Assembly (NCBI GenBank): GCA_015056015.1
Contig: SVHD01000016.1
Location: forward strand, 1-48,228
Reading direction: 5' to 3'
Origin: Clostridiales bacterium
GTDB lineage: Bacteria > Bacillota > Clostridia > Christensenellales > Aristaeellaceae
DNA: 48,228 bases
Program-made: the position numbers and the translations under genes
Part shown: one piece after another, positions 25,918 through 37,377 of the stretch
Position numbering within the stretch: the stretch's first letter is position 1
Layout of the letters: each line of letters begins with the position of its first letter
The notes under the pieces: model-generated
Database searches by the model: none
What the model was told of the DNA's origin: nothing
The model's input: the letters and a program-made list of their open reading frames with translations, nothing else

Positions 25918-27570
25918 ATGCTTGAATACAGAATTCTTTCTTCTTTGGAAAAGGTATTTCCCGATGGCCGCGGGGTGGACGCCCCGGCGCCGGAACTTGT
26001 GATGCTCAAGGGCGAAAATTTATCCTTCCAGCTGGCCTTAAAATATGCAGCCGAAGAAAAAGCCCTCCGCTTCAAGCCCGCTTTTGTGAAAACAGAAAGC
26101 GATCTGGGGGCAAAAATCACGGCGCGGGTGGTAAAGAATGTGCCGGTGCAGCATCCCCGTCCTGCGGATACGGCGGATGAAAATTATCTGTCCCTGGAGC
26201 CTGGCATGTATCCCGATGTGCTTTCCTCCCTGGAAAACAGCCCTGCCGTGCTGTTCCATAATGAATGGCAATCCATCTGGCTGGAAATCGAAGGCACGGA
26301 AGAAATGGCGGCGGGGGAATATCCCATCGTGATCCGCCTTGCCGATCATCTGGGCGAAGAATATCTGAAGGTGGAAGTAAAGGTTACCGTGCTCAACGCC
26401 GTGCTGCCCAGGCAGACCATCGCCCACACCGAATGGTTCCATTCCGATTGCCTGGCGGATTATTATCAGGTGCCGGCGTTTTCGGAAAAGCATTGGGAGA
26501 TCGTGGAAAACTTCGTGCGTACCGCCGTCAAGCGGGGCTGCACCATGCTGCTTACCCCTCATTTCACCCAGGCCCTGGATACCTATATTGGCGGCGAACG
26601 CACCACCGTGCAATTGGTGGATGTGACGGTGGAAAAGGGCGAATACTCCTTTGAATTTTCCAAGCTCAAGCGCTGGATTGAAATGGCCCTTGATTGCGGC
26701 ATGGAATGGATTGAAATGGCCCATCTCTTCACCCAGTGGGGGGCCACTGCGGCCCCCAAGGTCATGGCCACGGTGGATGGGGAATACAAGCGGATTTTCG
26801 GCTGGGATACGCCTTCGGTGGGCGGGGAATACACCCGCTTCCTGCGGATCTATCTGCCCCAGCTTGTAGAAAAGCTCAAGGAATGGGGCGTGGAAAAGCG
26901 CTGCTATTTCCATATTTCCGATGAACCCAATGATCAGCAGCTGGCGGGCTATAAGGCCGCCAAGGAATCCATCGCCGATCTGATCGAGGGCTTCCCCATT
27001 ATGGACGCCATGTCCCATTACGAAATTTATGAGCAGAGCGGCATTACGCCCCCCGTGGTCAGCGAACGGCATCTGGATATTTTCCTGGAACACAAGGTAA
27101 GCCCCCTGTGGGATTATTATTGCTGCGGGCCTACCCAGGTGATGACCAACCGCTTTATCGTGATGCCCCTGGCCCGTACCCGGGCTTTGGGTTTGCAGCT
27201 GTGGAAATATAATCTGCAGGGCTTCCTCCATTGGGGCTATAATTTCTATAATACGGTGTGGTCCCTGGCCCATATCAATCCCTATCAGGATACCGAATCC
27301 GCCGGCGCTTTCCCGCCCGGCGACGCCTTCCTGGTATACCCCGGCCCTGGCGGCAAGCCGGAGGAATCCATCCGCATCATTGCCATGCATGAAGCCATGC
27401 AGGACGCTCGGGCCCTGCAATTGCTGGAAAAATTGATCGGCCGGGAAAAGGCCATGGCCGTTCTGGAAGCAGAGGGCGAAGTGACCCTGGAAAAATACCC
27501 CTGGGACAGCGATTCTATGCTGCGGACCCGTGCACGGATCAACGCCGCCATTGCGGAGGCCATCGCATAA
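25918..27570 (+). CDS. DUF4091 domain protein, probable glycoside-hydrolase-like enzyme
   Basis: The 550-residue protein matches a group often annotated as DUF4091 or glycoside hydrolase-like. An N-terminal beta-rich region (about 1-170) resembles a carbohydrate-binding fold, with LKGENLSFQLAL and VEVKVTVLNAVLP. The central part (about 180-430) looks like a TIM barrel: HTEWFHSDCLADYY, WIEMAHLFTQW, CYFHISDEPNDQQL and LQLWKYNLQGFLHWGYNFY. HISDEP, with Asp and Glu at a strand end, is a likely active-site acid. GDAFLVYPGPGG is a conserved end block. No signal peptide is seen. ATG 25918 follows AAAGGAG (25902-25908); ATG 25913 is in another frame. It is followed after 27 bp by a ribokinase-like gene, which suggests an intracellular route from a glycoside to a phosphorylated sugar. 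Substrate unknown. Confidence 0.75.
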   Translation: MLEYRILSSLEKVFPDGRGVDAPAPELVMLKGENLSFQLALKYAAEEKALRFKPAFVKTESDLGAKITARVVKNVPVQHPRPADTADENYLSLEPGMYPDVLSSLENSPAVLFHNEWQSIWLEIEGTEEMAAGEYPIVIRLADHLGEEYLKVEVKVTVLNAVLPRQTIAHTEWFHSDCLADYYQVPAFSEKHWEIVENFVRTAVKRGCTMLLTPHFTQALDTYIGGERTTVQLVDVTVEKGEYSFEFSKLKRWIEMALDCGMEWIEMAHLFTQWGATAAPKVMATVDGEYKRIFGWDTPSVGGEYTRFLRIYLPQLVEKLKEWGVEKRCYFHISDEPNDQQLAGYKAAKESIADLIEGFPIMDAMSHYEIYEQSGITPPVVSERHLDIFLEHKVSPLWDYYCCGPTQVMTNRFIVMPLARTRALGLQLWKYNLQGFLHWGYNFYNTVWSLAHINPYQDTESAGAFPPGDAFLVYPGPGGKPEESIRIIAMHEAMQDARALQLLEKLIGREKAMAVLEAEGEVTLEKYPWDSDSMLRTRARINAAIAEAIA

Positions 27571-27597
27571 ACGCTTCTCCCATGGAGGTGAAAGATT

Positions 27598-28488
27598 ATG
27601 AAAATCTGTTCCTTTGGCTCCCTGAATCTGGATCATGTTTACCGGGTGAAGGCTTTTGTGCGTCCCGGGGAAACCATTTCCGCCCGTTCCCAGCAGGATG
27701 TATGCGGGGGCAAGGGACTCAATCAATCCATCGCCATGGCAAGGGCCGGGGCCAAGGTCTATCAGGCGGGCAATATCGGGCAGGATGAAGCGGGGAAAAT
27801 GCTCAAATCCGCCCTGGAAAATGCCAATGTGCATACCGATTATCTCCGGGCGCTGCCCATGCAAAGCGGCCATACCATCATCCAGGTCAGCGATGAAGGA
27901 GAAAATGCCATCATCTGCTTTGGGGGCTCCAATCAGGCGGTGGATGATGAACAGGTGGAAACGGTGCTGTCCGCATTCCAGCCCGGGGATCTGTTGGTAT
28001 TGCAGAATGAAATCAATCATCTGGATGTGATTTTGCGTATCGCCCGGGAAAAAGGCATGAAAATCGCCATGAATCCTTCCCCCATTACGGAAGGATTGGA
28101 AAAGCTGCCCCTGGAAAATTGCGATATTCTTTTCGTCAATGAGCTGGAGGCCGCCTATCTTTGCGGAAGCGAAAAAGGGGATCTGCAGGCCCTGGCCGGG
28201 CGCTTTCCCCATGCCATGCTGGTCTTTACCCAGGGCAGCCGGGGCGCCCAGGTATGGCATGAGGGCAAGGTATACACCCAGAATGCCTATAAGGTGCGGG
28301 CGGTGGATACCACCGGCGCGGGGGATACCTTTACCGGCTATTTCCTCACCGCGCTTTGCGAAGGAAAGGATATTCAGGATTGCATGAAGCTGGCCGCCAA
28401 GGCCTCCGCCATCAGCGTATCCCGCCCGGGGGCTTCCGTTTCCATCCCGCTGCGGGATGAGGTGGATGCTTTCCGGCCCGGCGAATAA
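27598..28488 (+). CDS. Ribokinase-like PfkB family carbohydrate kinase
   Basis: The enzyme phosphorylates a sugar or nucleoside with ATP. The 296-residue length is that of ribokinase. PfkB signature 1 is seen as GGKGLNQSIAMARAGAKV and signature 2 as DTTGAGDTFTGYF, whose last Asp is the catalytic base. The start MKICSFGSLNLDHVYRV shows the substrate-binding Asp of the family. FVNELEAAYLCG corresponds to the conserved NxxE magnesium motif. It stands 27 bp behind the DUF4091 gene, with GGAGGTG before the ATG and no terminator between, and ends at a strong terminator. Ribose or another free sugar released by the upstream enzyme is the likely substrate, which is inference. Confidence 0.87.
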   Translation: MKICSFGSLNLDHVYRVKAFVRPGETISARSQQDVCGGKGLNQSIAMARAGAKVYQAGNIGQDEAGKMLKSALENANVHTDYLRALPMQSGHTIIQVSDEGENAIICFGGSNQAVDDEQVETVLSAFQPGDLLVLQNEINHLDVILRIAREKGMKIAMNPSPITEGLEKLPLENCDILFVNELEAAYLCGSEKGDLQALAGRFPHAMLVFTQGSRGAQVWHEGKVYTQNAYKVRAVDTTGAGDTFTGYFLTALCEGKDIQDCMKLAAKASAISVSRPGASVSIPLRDEVDAFRPGE

Positions 28489-28500
28489 GCGAGTTTCATG

Positions 28501-28529
28501 GCCCGTTTCCGAAAGGAAACGGGCTTTTT
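28501..28529 (+). terminator. Intrinsic terminator of the DUF4091-kinase operon
   Basis: GCCCGTTTCC pairs perfectly with GGAAACGGGC around a GAAA loop, followed by TTTTT. Confidence 0.93.
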
Positions 28530-28550
28530 CTTGCAAAAAAATTATATTTT

Positions 28551-28606
28551 CCTAATATCTTTAGGTTTACAGGAGGAGAGAAAGACTATATAATCTGAAT
28601 GATTCA
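28551..28606 (+). promoter_or_regulatory. lacZ promoter with two candidate operator palindromes
   Basis: TTTACA (28566-28571) and TATAAT (28589-28594) are 17 bp apart. CCTAA-N5-TTAGG (28551-28565) sits directly upstream of the -35 box. The perfect palindrome TGAATGATTCA (28596-28606) covers the expected transcription start. Both are placed where a repressor or activator could bind; no regulator gene is next to them. Confidence 0.65.
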
Positions 28607-28610
28607 ATGA

Positions 28611-31565
<2,955 letters not shown>

Positions 31566-31572
31566 AAAGCCA

Positions 31573-31600
31573 ATCCTTCCCCTGCGGGAAGGATTTTTTT
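31573..31600 (+). terminator. Intrinsic terminator of lacZ
   Basis: ATCCTTCCC pairs with GGGAAGGAT around CTGC, followed by seven T. Confidence 0.9.
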
Positions 31601-31605
31601 ATGGT

Positions 31606-31634
31606 GCATACTGATGGCAGGCGATGCATATCTA
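31606..31634 (+). promoter_or_regulatory. Candidate mother-cell (sigma-E-like) promoter of spoIVA
   Basis: GCATACT and CATATCTA are 14 bp apart. The known sigma-E pattern is KMATATT with CATACAHT at 14-15 bp. The -35 part matches in six of seven places, the -10 part in five of eight. spoIVA is a sigma-E gene in Bacillus. Confidence 0.5.
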
Positions 31635-31669
31635 TTTAAGGAATTGGCAGATATGAAGGAGGCATCGCA

Positions 31670-33169
31670 ATGAATCAGGAGCTGACCCGGGGCGCGCGGC
31701 CCCTTTACCGGGATATGGCGGAAAGAACCCAGGGCGATTTGTATATCGGGGTAGTGGGGCCGGTCCGCACGGGCAAGAGCAGCTTTATTGCCGGCTTTAT
31801 GGAAAAGATGGTGCTGCCCCTGATGGAAAGCGGTCCCCGTCGGGATCGGCTCACCGATGAATTGCCCCAGTCGGGCTCGGGGAAAACCGTCATGACCACC
31901 CAGCCCCAGTTTATCCCCGGGGAAGGGGCGGCAGAGATCCATCTGGATGATCATCTGACGGCGCGGATCCGCATGGTGGATTCGGTGGGATATCTGATTC
32001 CGGGGGCCCTGGGCAATCAGGAGGGGGAGGATGTGCGGATGGTATCCACGCCCTGGTCGCAAAAGGATATGCCCTTTGAAGAGGCGGCGGCCCTTGGCAC
32101 CCGGAAGGTTATGGAGGATCATGCCACCATCGGCGTAGTGGTTACCACCGACGGCACCATTGCCGATTTGCCCCGATCCCATTATGTGCAGGCGGAGGAA
32201 ACCATCATCCGGCAGCTCAAGGACCTTGAAAAGCCTTTTGTGGTAGTGCTCAATTCCGCCCGCCCGGAAAGCAGCGAGGCCCGGGATCTGCGCGCTGCGC
32301 TGGAGGGAAAATATGATATTCCCGTGGCCCTGATGAATGTAAAGGAAATGGAAACGGAGGAAATCCAGCGGCTGCTTTCCTCCATTCTGCTGGAATTCCC
32401 GGTGCGGGAAATTCATTTTTCCCTGCCCGAATGGGTGGGGGCCCTGGATGAAAAGCATTGGCTGCCCGCCCATGCCCTGGAAACGGCCCGGGCGCTGGGG
32501 AAAAATATCCGGAAAATGCGGGATAAAAGGGAGGCTGCCGCCGCCTTTGCCGCTTCTCCCTATCTGGGCGCGCCCCAGGATGAAAGGGTGCAATTGGGGG
32601 AAGGGGCGGTGGAATATCAATTGCCTGTTCGGGATGGGCTGTTCAATCAGGTGCTTTCCGAGCAATGCGGAGAGGAAATCCGGGGCGACGCCCATCTGCT
32701 TTCCCTGATGAAGGAATTGACCGCCGCCAAGCGGGAATATGACCGGGTAGCCGGGGCGCTTAAGTCGGTGCAGCAGACGGGATACGGCCTGGTCACCCCC
32801 GCCATGGAGGAAATATCCCTGCAGCCTCCCGAACTCATGCGCCAGGGCAGCCGTTACGGGGTAAGGCTAAGGGCCAGCGCCCCCACCCTGCATCTGATCC
32901 GATCGGATATCGAAACGGAGATTTCTCCCGTGCTGGGAGAACAGCTGCAGAGCGAGCAATTTGTGCAGGCCCTGTCCGATGAATATGAAAAGGATCCCGG
33001 CAGTCTCTGGCAAACCAATTTCTTTGGTAAATCCCTGCAGGAATTGATTCAGGAGGGGCTTTCGGGGAAATTATCCCGCATGCCTGTGGACGCCCAGGAA
33101 AAGGTGCAGCAGGCGCTGACCAGAATGCTCAATGAAGGGGAAGGCGGCATGATCTGCATCCTGCTGTAA
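31670..33169 (+). CDS. spoIVA: Stage IV sporulation protein A
   Basis: SpoIVA is the ATPase that polymerises on the forespore surface and forms the base of the spore coat. The 499-residue length fits (492 in B. subtilis). The N-terminal domain is related to TRAFAC GTPases but uses ATP: Walker A is GPVRTGKSS at 30-38 (K36), followed by the family block RRDRLTDELPQSGSGKTVMT. DSVGYLIPGALG is the Walker B region and VVVLNSARPES replaces the GTPase NKxD. The C-terminal end GEGGMICILL is typical and needed for anchoring by SpoVM in Bacillus. AAGGAGG precedes the ATG by 8 bp. The gene is a single unit with a candidate sigma-E promoter. It is among the best proofs of sporulation here. Confidence 0.97.
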   Translation: MNQELTRGARPLYRDMAERTQGDLYIGVVGPVRTGKSSFIAGFMEKMVLPLMESGPRRDRLTDELPQSGSGKTVMTTQPQFIPGEGAAEIHLDDHLTARIRMVDSVGYLIPGALGNQEGEDVRMVSTPWSQKDMPFEEAAALGTRKVMEDHATIGVVVTTDGTIADLPRSHYVQAEETIIRQLKDLEKPFVVVLNSARPESSEARDLRAALEGKYDIPVALMNVKEMETEEIQRLLSSILLEFPVREIHFSLPEWVGALDEKHWLPAHALETARALGKNIRKMRDKREAAAAFAASPYLGAPQDERVQLGEGAVEYQLPVRDGLFNQVLSEQCGEEIRGDAHLLSLMKELTAAKREYDRVAGALKSVQQTGYGLVTPAMEEISLQPPELMRQGSRYGVRLRASAPTLHLIRSDIETEISPVLGEQLQSEQFVQALSDEYEKDPGSLWQTNFFGKSLQELIQEGLSGKLSRMPVDAQEKVQQALTRMLNEGEGGMICILL

Positions 33170-33286
33170 GGGAAATTGTCACATTATCGCCATAAAAGCA
33201 GAAGAATTGGGGCTGTACATTTGCGCGATTTTGCGGTATTATGATAAAAGGCATCGGCCTAAATTTCCAGAAATGAGGAATATACA

Positions 33287-33751
33287 TTGTATACTGAAAA
33301 GGATTATACCGATATTCGCGCCCAACTGCATCGCCGCCTGATGGTTTTCGGCATTCCCGCCCTGGTGGCGCTGGCCGGCGTCATCGTGGCCGCCTGCTTC
33401 CGCATTCAGTGGCTGGCCATTGGCGGCACGCTGCTGGTGGGCGCCTATGCCATTTTCTGCTATGGTTTGCTTTTGTATCCCGTCATCGCCTATGGCCGGC
33501 ATCTGAATAATGTGCTGCATGGCCGGGTGCGCACCCTCACCGGCGCCTTCAAGGAAATGGAAGAGGGCACCGTGATCCGGGATGGGGTGCATTATTATCC
33601 CATGCTGCTGAACGTTGGCAATATGGACAGCGTGGAAGACGACCGGCTTTTCTATTTTGACGCCAATCTGCCCCGCCCTGACTGGAAGCAGGGGGAAATG
33701 CTGACCGTGACATCCCATGATAAGGCGGTTGGCGCCTGGGTGCGGGCGTAA
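33287..33751 (+). CDS. Small membrane protein of unknown function
   Basis: The 154-residue protein has a short cytoplasmic start, two membrane segments (about 20-41 and 43-67) and a soluble C-terminal part of about 85 residues. That part has GRVRTLTGAFKEMEEGTVIR, VHYYPMLLNVG and a final GEMLTVTSHDKAVGAWVRA, which looks like a small beta-barrel of the NfeD or OB type, though I cannot assign a family. It begins with TTG at 33287, supported by GAGG at 33275-33278 and by the lack of any better start. It lies 11 bp before a Usp-domain gene, so the two are probably cotranscribed. The gap of 117 bp after spoIVA contains no convincing terminator. Confidence 0.75.
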   Translation: MYTEKDYTDIRAQLHRRLMVFGIPALVALAGVIVAACFRIQWLAIGGTLLVGAYAIFCYGLLLYPVIAYGRHLNNVLHGRVRTLTGAFKEMEEGTVIRDGVHYYPMLLNVGNMDSVEDDRLFYFDANLPRPDWKQGEMLTVTSHDKAVGAWVRA

Positions 33752-33762
33752 GGGGAGCAGAA

Positions 33763-34134
33763 ATGAACCAGAATGAATGTATCCTGGTGTGCGTTACGGT
33801 ACAGAAGGAATGCGGGCGGCTGATTGAAAAAGGCAAGGCCCTGGCTGAAAGCTGTGGCGTGCCCCTGCATGTATTGCATGTGAGCGGCGGCAAAAATCCG
33901 CTGGGCAATCCCGACGCCGCGGAAGCGCTGAATTATCTTTTTTCCCTGGCCCATGAGGCGGAAGGGGAAATGAATATCCTGTATGAAACGGATGTGCCCG
34001 CCGCTATTTCCCGCTATGCCGGGAAGCAGGGGGCGAAAAAAATCATCATGGGCGCTGATCGCAGCGGCGTGATGGCGGAAAAATTGCGGGCCCTTTTGCC
34101 TGAAGGAACGGAACTGATCTGCGAAGAAGAATAA
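33763..34134 (+). CDS. Universal stress protein (UspA-like domain)
   Basis: The 123-residue protein has the size and order of a single Usp domain. It begins with a strand ECILVCVT, followed by helix SxxLIEKGKALAESCG and strand PLHVLHV. The last part, GAKKIIMGADRSGVMAEKLRALLP, resembles the ATP-binding end of Usp proteins, although the usual GxxGxx9GS is only partly kept. It is close to the Usp module found in KdpD sensor kinases. GGGGAG lies before the ATG, and the gene follows the small membrane protein by 11 bp. It ends at a strong terminator, so the two genes form a short operon. Role unknown; nucleotide sensing is an inference from the fold. Confidence 0.72.
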   Translation: MNQNECILVCVTVQKECGRLIEKGKALAESCGVPLHVLHVSGGKNPLGNPDAAEALNYLFSLAHEAEGEMNILYETDVPAAISRYAGKQGAKKIIMGADRSGVMAEKLRALLPEGTELICEEE

Positions 34135-34138
34135 ACGG

Positions 34139-34171
34139 AATGCCCGGGAATTGATCCCGGGCATTTTCTTT
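34139..34171 (+). terminator. Intrinsic terminator of the Usp operon
   Basis: AATGCCCGGGA pairs with TCCCGGGCATT around ATTGA, followed by TTCTTTT. Confidence 0.88.
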
Positions 34172-34306
34172 TGCAGGAAAAATGGGCGATAAATGGATAT
34201 GATTCTCCACAAAACAGAGAAAAATGAAATAAATATGAAATAAATTCTCCACATTTTTTAAAAATTTGAAGAAAATTCAGATGAAGCGCCGGAATTTTTA
34301 AATTGC

Positions 34307-34356
34307 TTGACAAATACCCTGTGGGGGTATATGATGAAAATGCCCCAGGATGGGGT
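34307..34356 (+). promoter_or_regulatory. csoR-copA promoter with CsoR operator in the spacer
   Basis: TTGACA (34307-34312) and TATGAT (34330-34335) are 17 bp apart. The spacer is filled by TACCCTGTGGGGGTA (34315-34329), which fits the known CsoR operator of G-rich TACCC/GGGTA halves. A second, weaker copy GCCCCAGGATGGGGT (34342-34356) follows. Repressor binding would block RNA polymerase directly until Cu(I) releases it. Confidence 0.88.
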
Positions 34357-34385
34357 ATAATCCCAATGGGGAGGATGGCGGATCA

Positions 34386-34685
34386 ATGGAAAAGGAATGC
34401 TGCTGCCAGAAAACCAAGGAAAGAAGCCCGGAGGAAATGAAAGGCCTGATCAACCGGCTGAACCGGATTGAAGGGCAGATCCGGGGCATCCGGGGCATGG
34501 TGGAAAAAAGCGCCTATTGCACGGATATTCTCATGCAGGTCAGCGCGGTGAATGCCGCCCTGAATGCCTTTAATAAAGAATTGCTGGCCAATCATATTAA
34601 AACCTGCGTGGCCAGGGATATCCGCGCCGGGCAGGATGAAACCATCGATGAACTGGTGCTGACGCTGCAGAAGCTGATGAAATAA
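34386..34685 (+). CDS. csoR: Copper-sensing transcriptional repressor CsoR
   Basis: CsoR is an all-helical repressor that releases its operator on binding Cu(I). The protein has 99 residues. The copper ligands of the family are all present: C45 in AYCTDIL, H70 and C74 in NHIKTC. The DNA-binding helix block [14 protein letters not shown] is typical. The N-terminus adds a CCC cluster (residues 5-7), which is not general in the family and might bind extra metal. I start at ATG 34386 with GGGGAGG (34368-34374); a longer frame from 34350 would begin inside the promoter region. copA follows after 13 bp, and a CsoR-type operator lies in the promoter, so the unit is autoregulated by copper. Confidence 0.93.
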   Translation: MEKECCCQKTKERSPEEMKGLINRLNRIEGQIRGIRGMVEKSAYCTDILMQVSAVNAALNAFNKELLANHIKTCVARDIRAGQDETIDELVLTLQKLMK

Positions 34686-34698
34686 ACGGAGGACGATC

Positions 34699-37197
34699 AT
34701 GAAGCAATTTACGGTAACGGGCATGAGCTGCGCCGCCTGCAGCGCCCGGGTGGAAAAGGCGGTTGGAAATGTGCCGGGGGTGGAACGCTGCTCGGTAAGC
34801 TTGCTGACCAATTCCATGGGCGTTACGGGCAGCGTGGAGGACGCCGCCATCATTGCGGCAGTGGAAGCGGCGGGCTACGGCGCATTCCCCAAGGGCGCGG
34901 AAAAGGAAGCGCAGCCGGGGGCGTCCGCCGATGCGGACGCTCTTCGGGATACTGAAACCCCGGTGCTGAAAAAGCGGTTGTTTACCTCTCTTGGCTTTTT
35001 GCTGCTGCTGATGTATGTATCCATGGGCCATAGCATGTGGAATTGGCCCCTGCCCGCCTTTTTTCATGGAAATCCGGTGGCGGTGGGGCTTTTGCAGCTG
35101 CTGCTTTCCGGGATCATTCTCATCATCAATAAAAAATTCTTTGTAAACGGGCTGAAGGGCCTCGTCCATCGCGCGCCCAATATGGATACGCTGGTGGCCC
35201 TGGGCTCCGGTGCGTCCTTTGTTTACAGCGTATACGCCCTTTTCGCCATGACCGGCGCCCAGGCGGCAGGGAATATGGAGCATGCCATGCATTACCTGCA
35301 TGAATTCTATTTTGAATCCGCCGCCATGATTCTGACCCTGATTACCGTGGGCAAAATGCTGGAGGCCCGCTCCAAGGGCAAAACCACCGACGCCCTGAAA
35401 AGCCTGATGAAGCTGTCTCCCCAGACGGCTACCATCCTGCAGGGAGATGCGGAAATCACTGTGCCCGTTGCCAGGGTGAAAAAGGGCGATCTGTTTATCG
35501 TCCGTCCCGGGGAAAATATCCCGGTGGACGGGGAAGTATTATCCGGCAGCAGCGCGGTGAATGAAGCGGCGCTGACCGGGGAAAGCATCCCGGTGGATAA
35601 AGGGGAGGGGGATCATGTATCCGCCGCCACGCTGAATCAATCGGGCTTCCTCAAATGCCGGGCCACCCGGGTGGGCGAGGATACCACCTTGTCCCAGATC
35701 ATCAAAATGGTCAGCGACGCCGCGGCCACCAAGGCCCCCATCGCCAAGGTGGCGGATAAGGTATCCGGCGTATTTGTGCCGGTGGTGATGGGCATTGCCG
35801 CCGTAACGATTCTCATCTGGCTGCTTTGCGGGCAGAGCTTTGGCTATGCCCTGGCACGGGGCATTTCGGTGCTGGTGATTTCCTGCCCCTGCGCCCTGGG
35901 TCTGGCCACCCCGGTGGCCATCATGGTGGGCAATGGCCTGGGCGCCAGGCACGGCATTCTCTTTAAGACCGCCGTTTCCCTGGAGGAAACGGGCAAAACC
36001 AATATTGTGGCCCTGGATAAGACGGGCACCATCACCAAAGGCGCGCCCCAGGTGACGGATGTGCTGCCGGCAAATGGGGAAAATCTTCTGCTGGAAAGCG
36101 CCCTTTCCCTGGAAAAGATGAGCGAACATCCCCTGGCCCGGGCCGTGGTGGAATATGCCGGGGAAAAGGGCATTTCCGCCCCGGAAGCGGAAGATTTCAC
36201 TGCCCTGCCGGGCAATGGCCTTTCGGGCATGATCGCAGGGGAAAAAGTGATTGGGGGCAGCATGGCCTTTATCGGCGGGAAAATGGATTTGCCTGCCGGC
36301 TGGCTGCAAAAGGCGGAAGAATTGGCCGGGGAAGGCAAAACCCCCCTGCTTTTTGCCCGGGGCGAGCAATTTCTGGGCATTATCGCCGTGGCCGATACCT
36401 TAAAGGAAGATAGCGCCCGGGCCATTGCGGAACTCAAGCACATGGGTGTGCGGGTGGTAATGCTTACCGGCGATAACCAGCGCACCGCCGACGCCGTGGG
36501 CCGCCAGGCCGGGGTAGATGAGGTGATTGCCGGCGTGCTGCCCGATGGGAAGGAAGCGGTGATCAGAAAGCTGAAAACGAAGGGCAAGGTGGCCATGGTG
36601 GGGGACGGCATCAATGACGCCCCGGCCCTGACCCGATCCGATATCGGCATTGCCATTGGCGCGGGCACGGATATCGCCATGGACGCCGCCGACGTGGTGC
36701 TGATGAACAGCCGCCTTTCCGATGTGCCCGCTGCCATCCGTTTAAGCCGGGCCACCCTGCGCAATATCCACCAGAATCTTTTCTGGGCGTTTTTCTACAA
36801 CAGCATTGGTATTCCCCTGGCGGCAGGGGCATTCATTGCCCTGCTGGGATGGCAAATGAACCCCATGTTCGGGGCGGCGGCCATGAGCCTTTCCAGCTTC
36901 TGCGTGGTATCCAACGCGCTGCGGCTCAATTTCTTTGATCTGTACAGCACGAAAAAGGATAGAAAAATGAAACAGGCAAAGGAGAAAAAAATGATGGAAA
37001 AGACCTTGAAGATCGAAGGCATGATGTGCCCCCATTGCTCCGGCCGGGTCAAGAAGGCCCTGGAAGAATTGCCCCAGGTGGCGGAAGCCGTGGTCAGCCA
37101 TGAAAGCGGCACGGCGGTTGTTACCCTCAGCGCTCCCGCAGAAGATGCGCTGCTGAAAAAGACCGTGGAAGATCAGGGCTACAAGGTAATCGGCTGA
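34699..37197 (+). CDS. copA: Copper-exporting P-type ATPase with a fused C-terminal CopZ-like domain
   Basis: CopA pumps Cu(I) out of the cell. The 832 residues begin with a heavy-metal domain whose ligands are C11 and C14 ([11 protein letters not shown]). Eight membrane segments follow, with the transport motif C396-P-C398, the phosphorylated D440 in DKTGTIT, TGES at LTGESIPVD, the HP motif in SEHPLARAV and GDGINDAP. The core ends near residue 755. A basic linker ([13 protein letters not shown]) then leads to a second heavy-metal domain, residues 765-832, with [11 protein letters not shown]. This order is unusual, because extra domains normally stand at the N-terminus. The last domain has its own AAAGGAG and ATG (36978-36993) and may also be made as a separate chaperone. 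csoR lies 13 bp upstream. Confidence 0.95.
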   Translation: MKQFTVTGMSCAACSARVEKAVGNVPGVERCSVSLLTNSMGVTGSVEDAAIIAAVEAAGYGAFPKGAEKEAQPGASADADALRDTETPVLKKRLFTSLGFLLLLMYVSMGHSMWNWPLPAFFHGNPVAVGLLQLLLSGIILIINKKFFVNGLKGLVHRAPNMDTLVALGSGASFVYSVYALFAMTGAQAAGNMEHAMHYLHEFYFESAAMILTLITVGKMLEARSKGKTTDALKSLMKLSPQTATILQGDAEITVPVARVKKGDLFIVRPGENIPVDGEVLSGSSAVNEAALTGESIPVDKGEGDHVSAATLNQSGFLKCRATRVGEDTTLSQIIKMVSDAAATKAPIAKVADKVSGVFVPVVMGIAAVTILIWLLCGQSFGYALARGISVLVISCPCALGLATPVAIMVGNGLGARHGILFKTAVSLEETGKTNIVALDKTGTITKGAPQVTDVLPANGENLLLESALSLEKMSEHPLARAVVEYAGEKGISAPEAEDFTALPGNGLSGMIAGEKVIGGSMAFIGGKMDLPAGWLQKAEELAGEGKTPLLFARGEQFLGIIAVADTLKEDSARAIAELKHMGVRVVMLTGDNQRTADAVGRQAGVDEVIAGVLPDGKEAVIRKLKTKGKVAMVGDGINDAPALTRSDIGIAIGAGTDIAMDAADVVLMNSRLSDVPAAIRLSRATLRNIHQNLFWAFFYNSIGIPLAAGAFIALLGWQMNPMFGAAAMSLSSFCVVSNALRLNFFDLYSTKKDRKMKQAKEKKMMEKTLKIEGMMCPHCSGRVKKALEELPQVAEAVVSHESGTAVVTLSAPAEDALLKKTVEDQGYKVIG
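36991..37197 (+). other. Possible internal start giving a separate CopZ-like copper chaperone
   Basis: Within copA, AAAGGAG at 36978-36984 stands six bases before ATG 36991, in frame. A product from here would be 68 residues ([18 protein letters not shown] to the end), the normal size of CopZ, with Cys-x-x-Cys. The ribosome binding site is as good as those of real genes here. It could also be a relic of a former separate copZ that was fused by loss of a stop codon. Confidence 0.45.
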
Positions 37198-37221
37198 CGG
37201 GCATGATTCCCTTGTGCAAAC

Positions 37222-37256
37222 AAAAAACGCCGGATGGCAATATCCGGCGTTTTTTT
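37222..37256 (+). terminator. Intrinsic terminator of csoR-copA
   Basis: AAAAACGCCGGAT pairs with ATCCGGCGTTTTT around 6 nt, followed by T. The A-tract on the left makes it usable from the other side as well. Confidence 0.92.
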
Positions 37257-37377
37257 GATGAGCTTTTCTGTGGCGCTGGGAAAAGGCGTTTTTTACGCCC
37301 GCTGAGGGGTTTTGGCAGAAGAGAAGCAGTCTTCCGGGGAAACGGGGAAAAGGCCGCTGTGGGCCGCATATGCGCCG

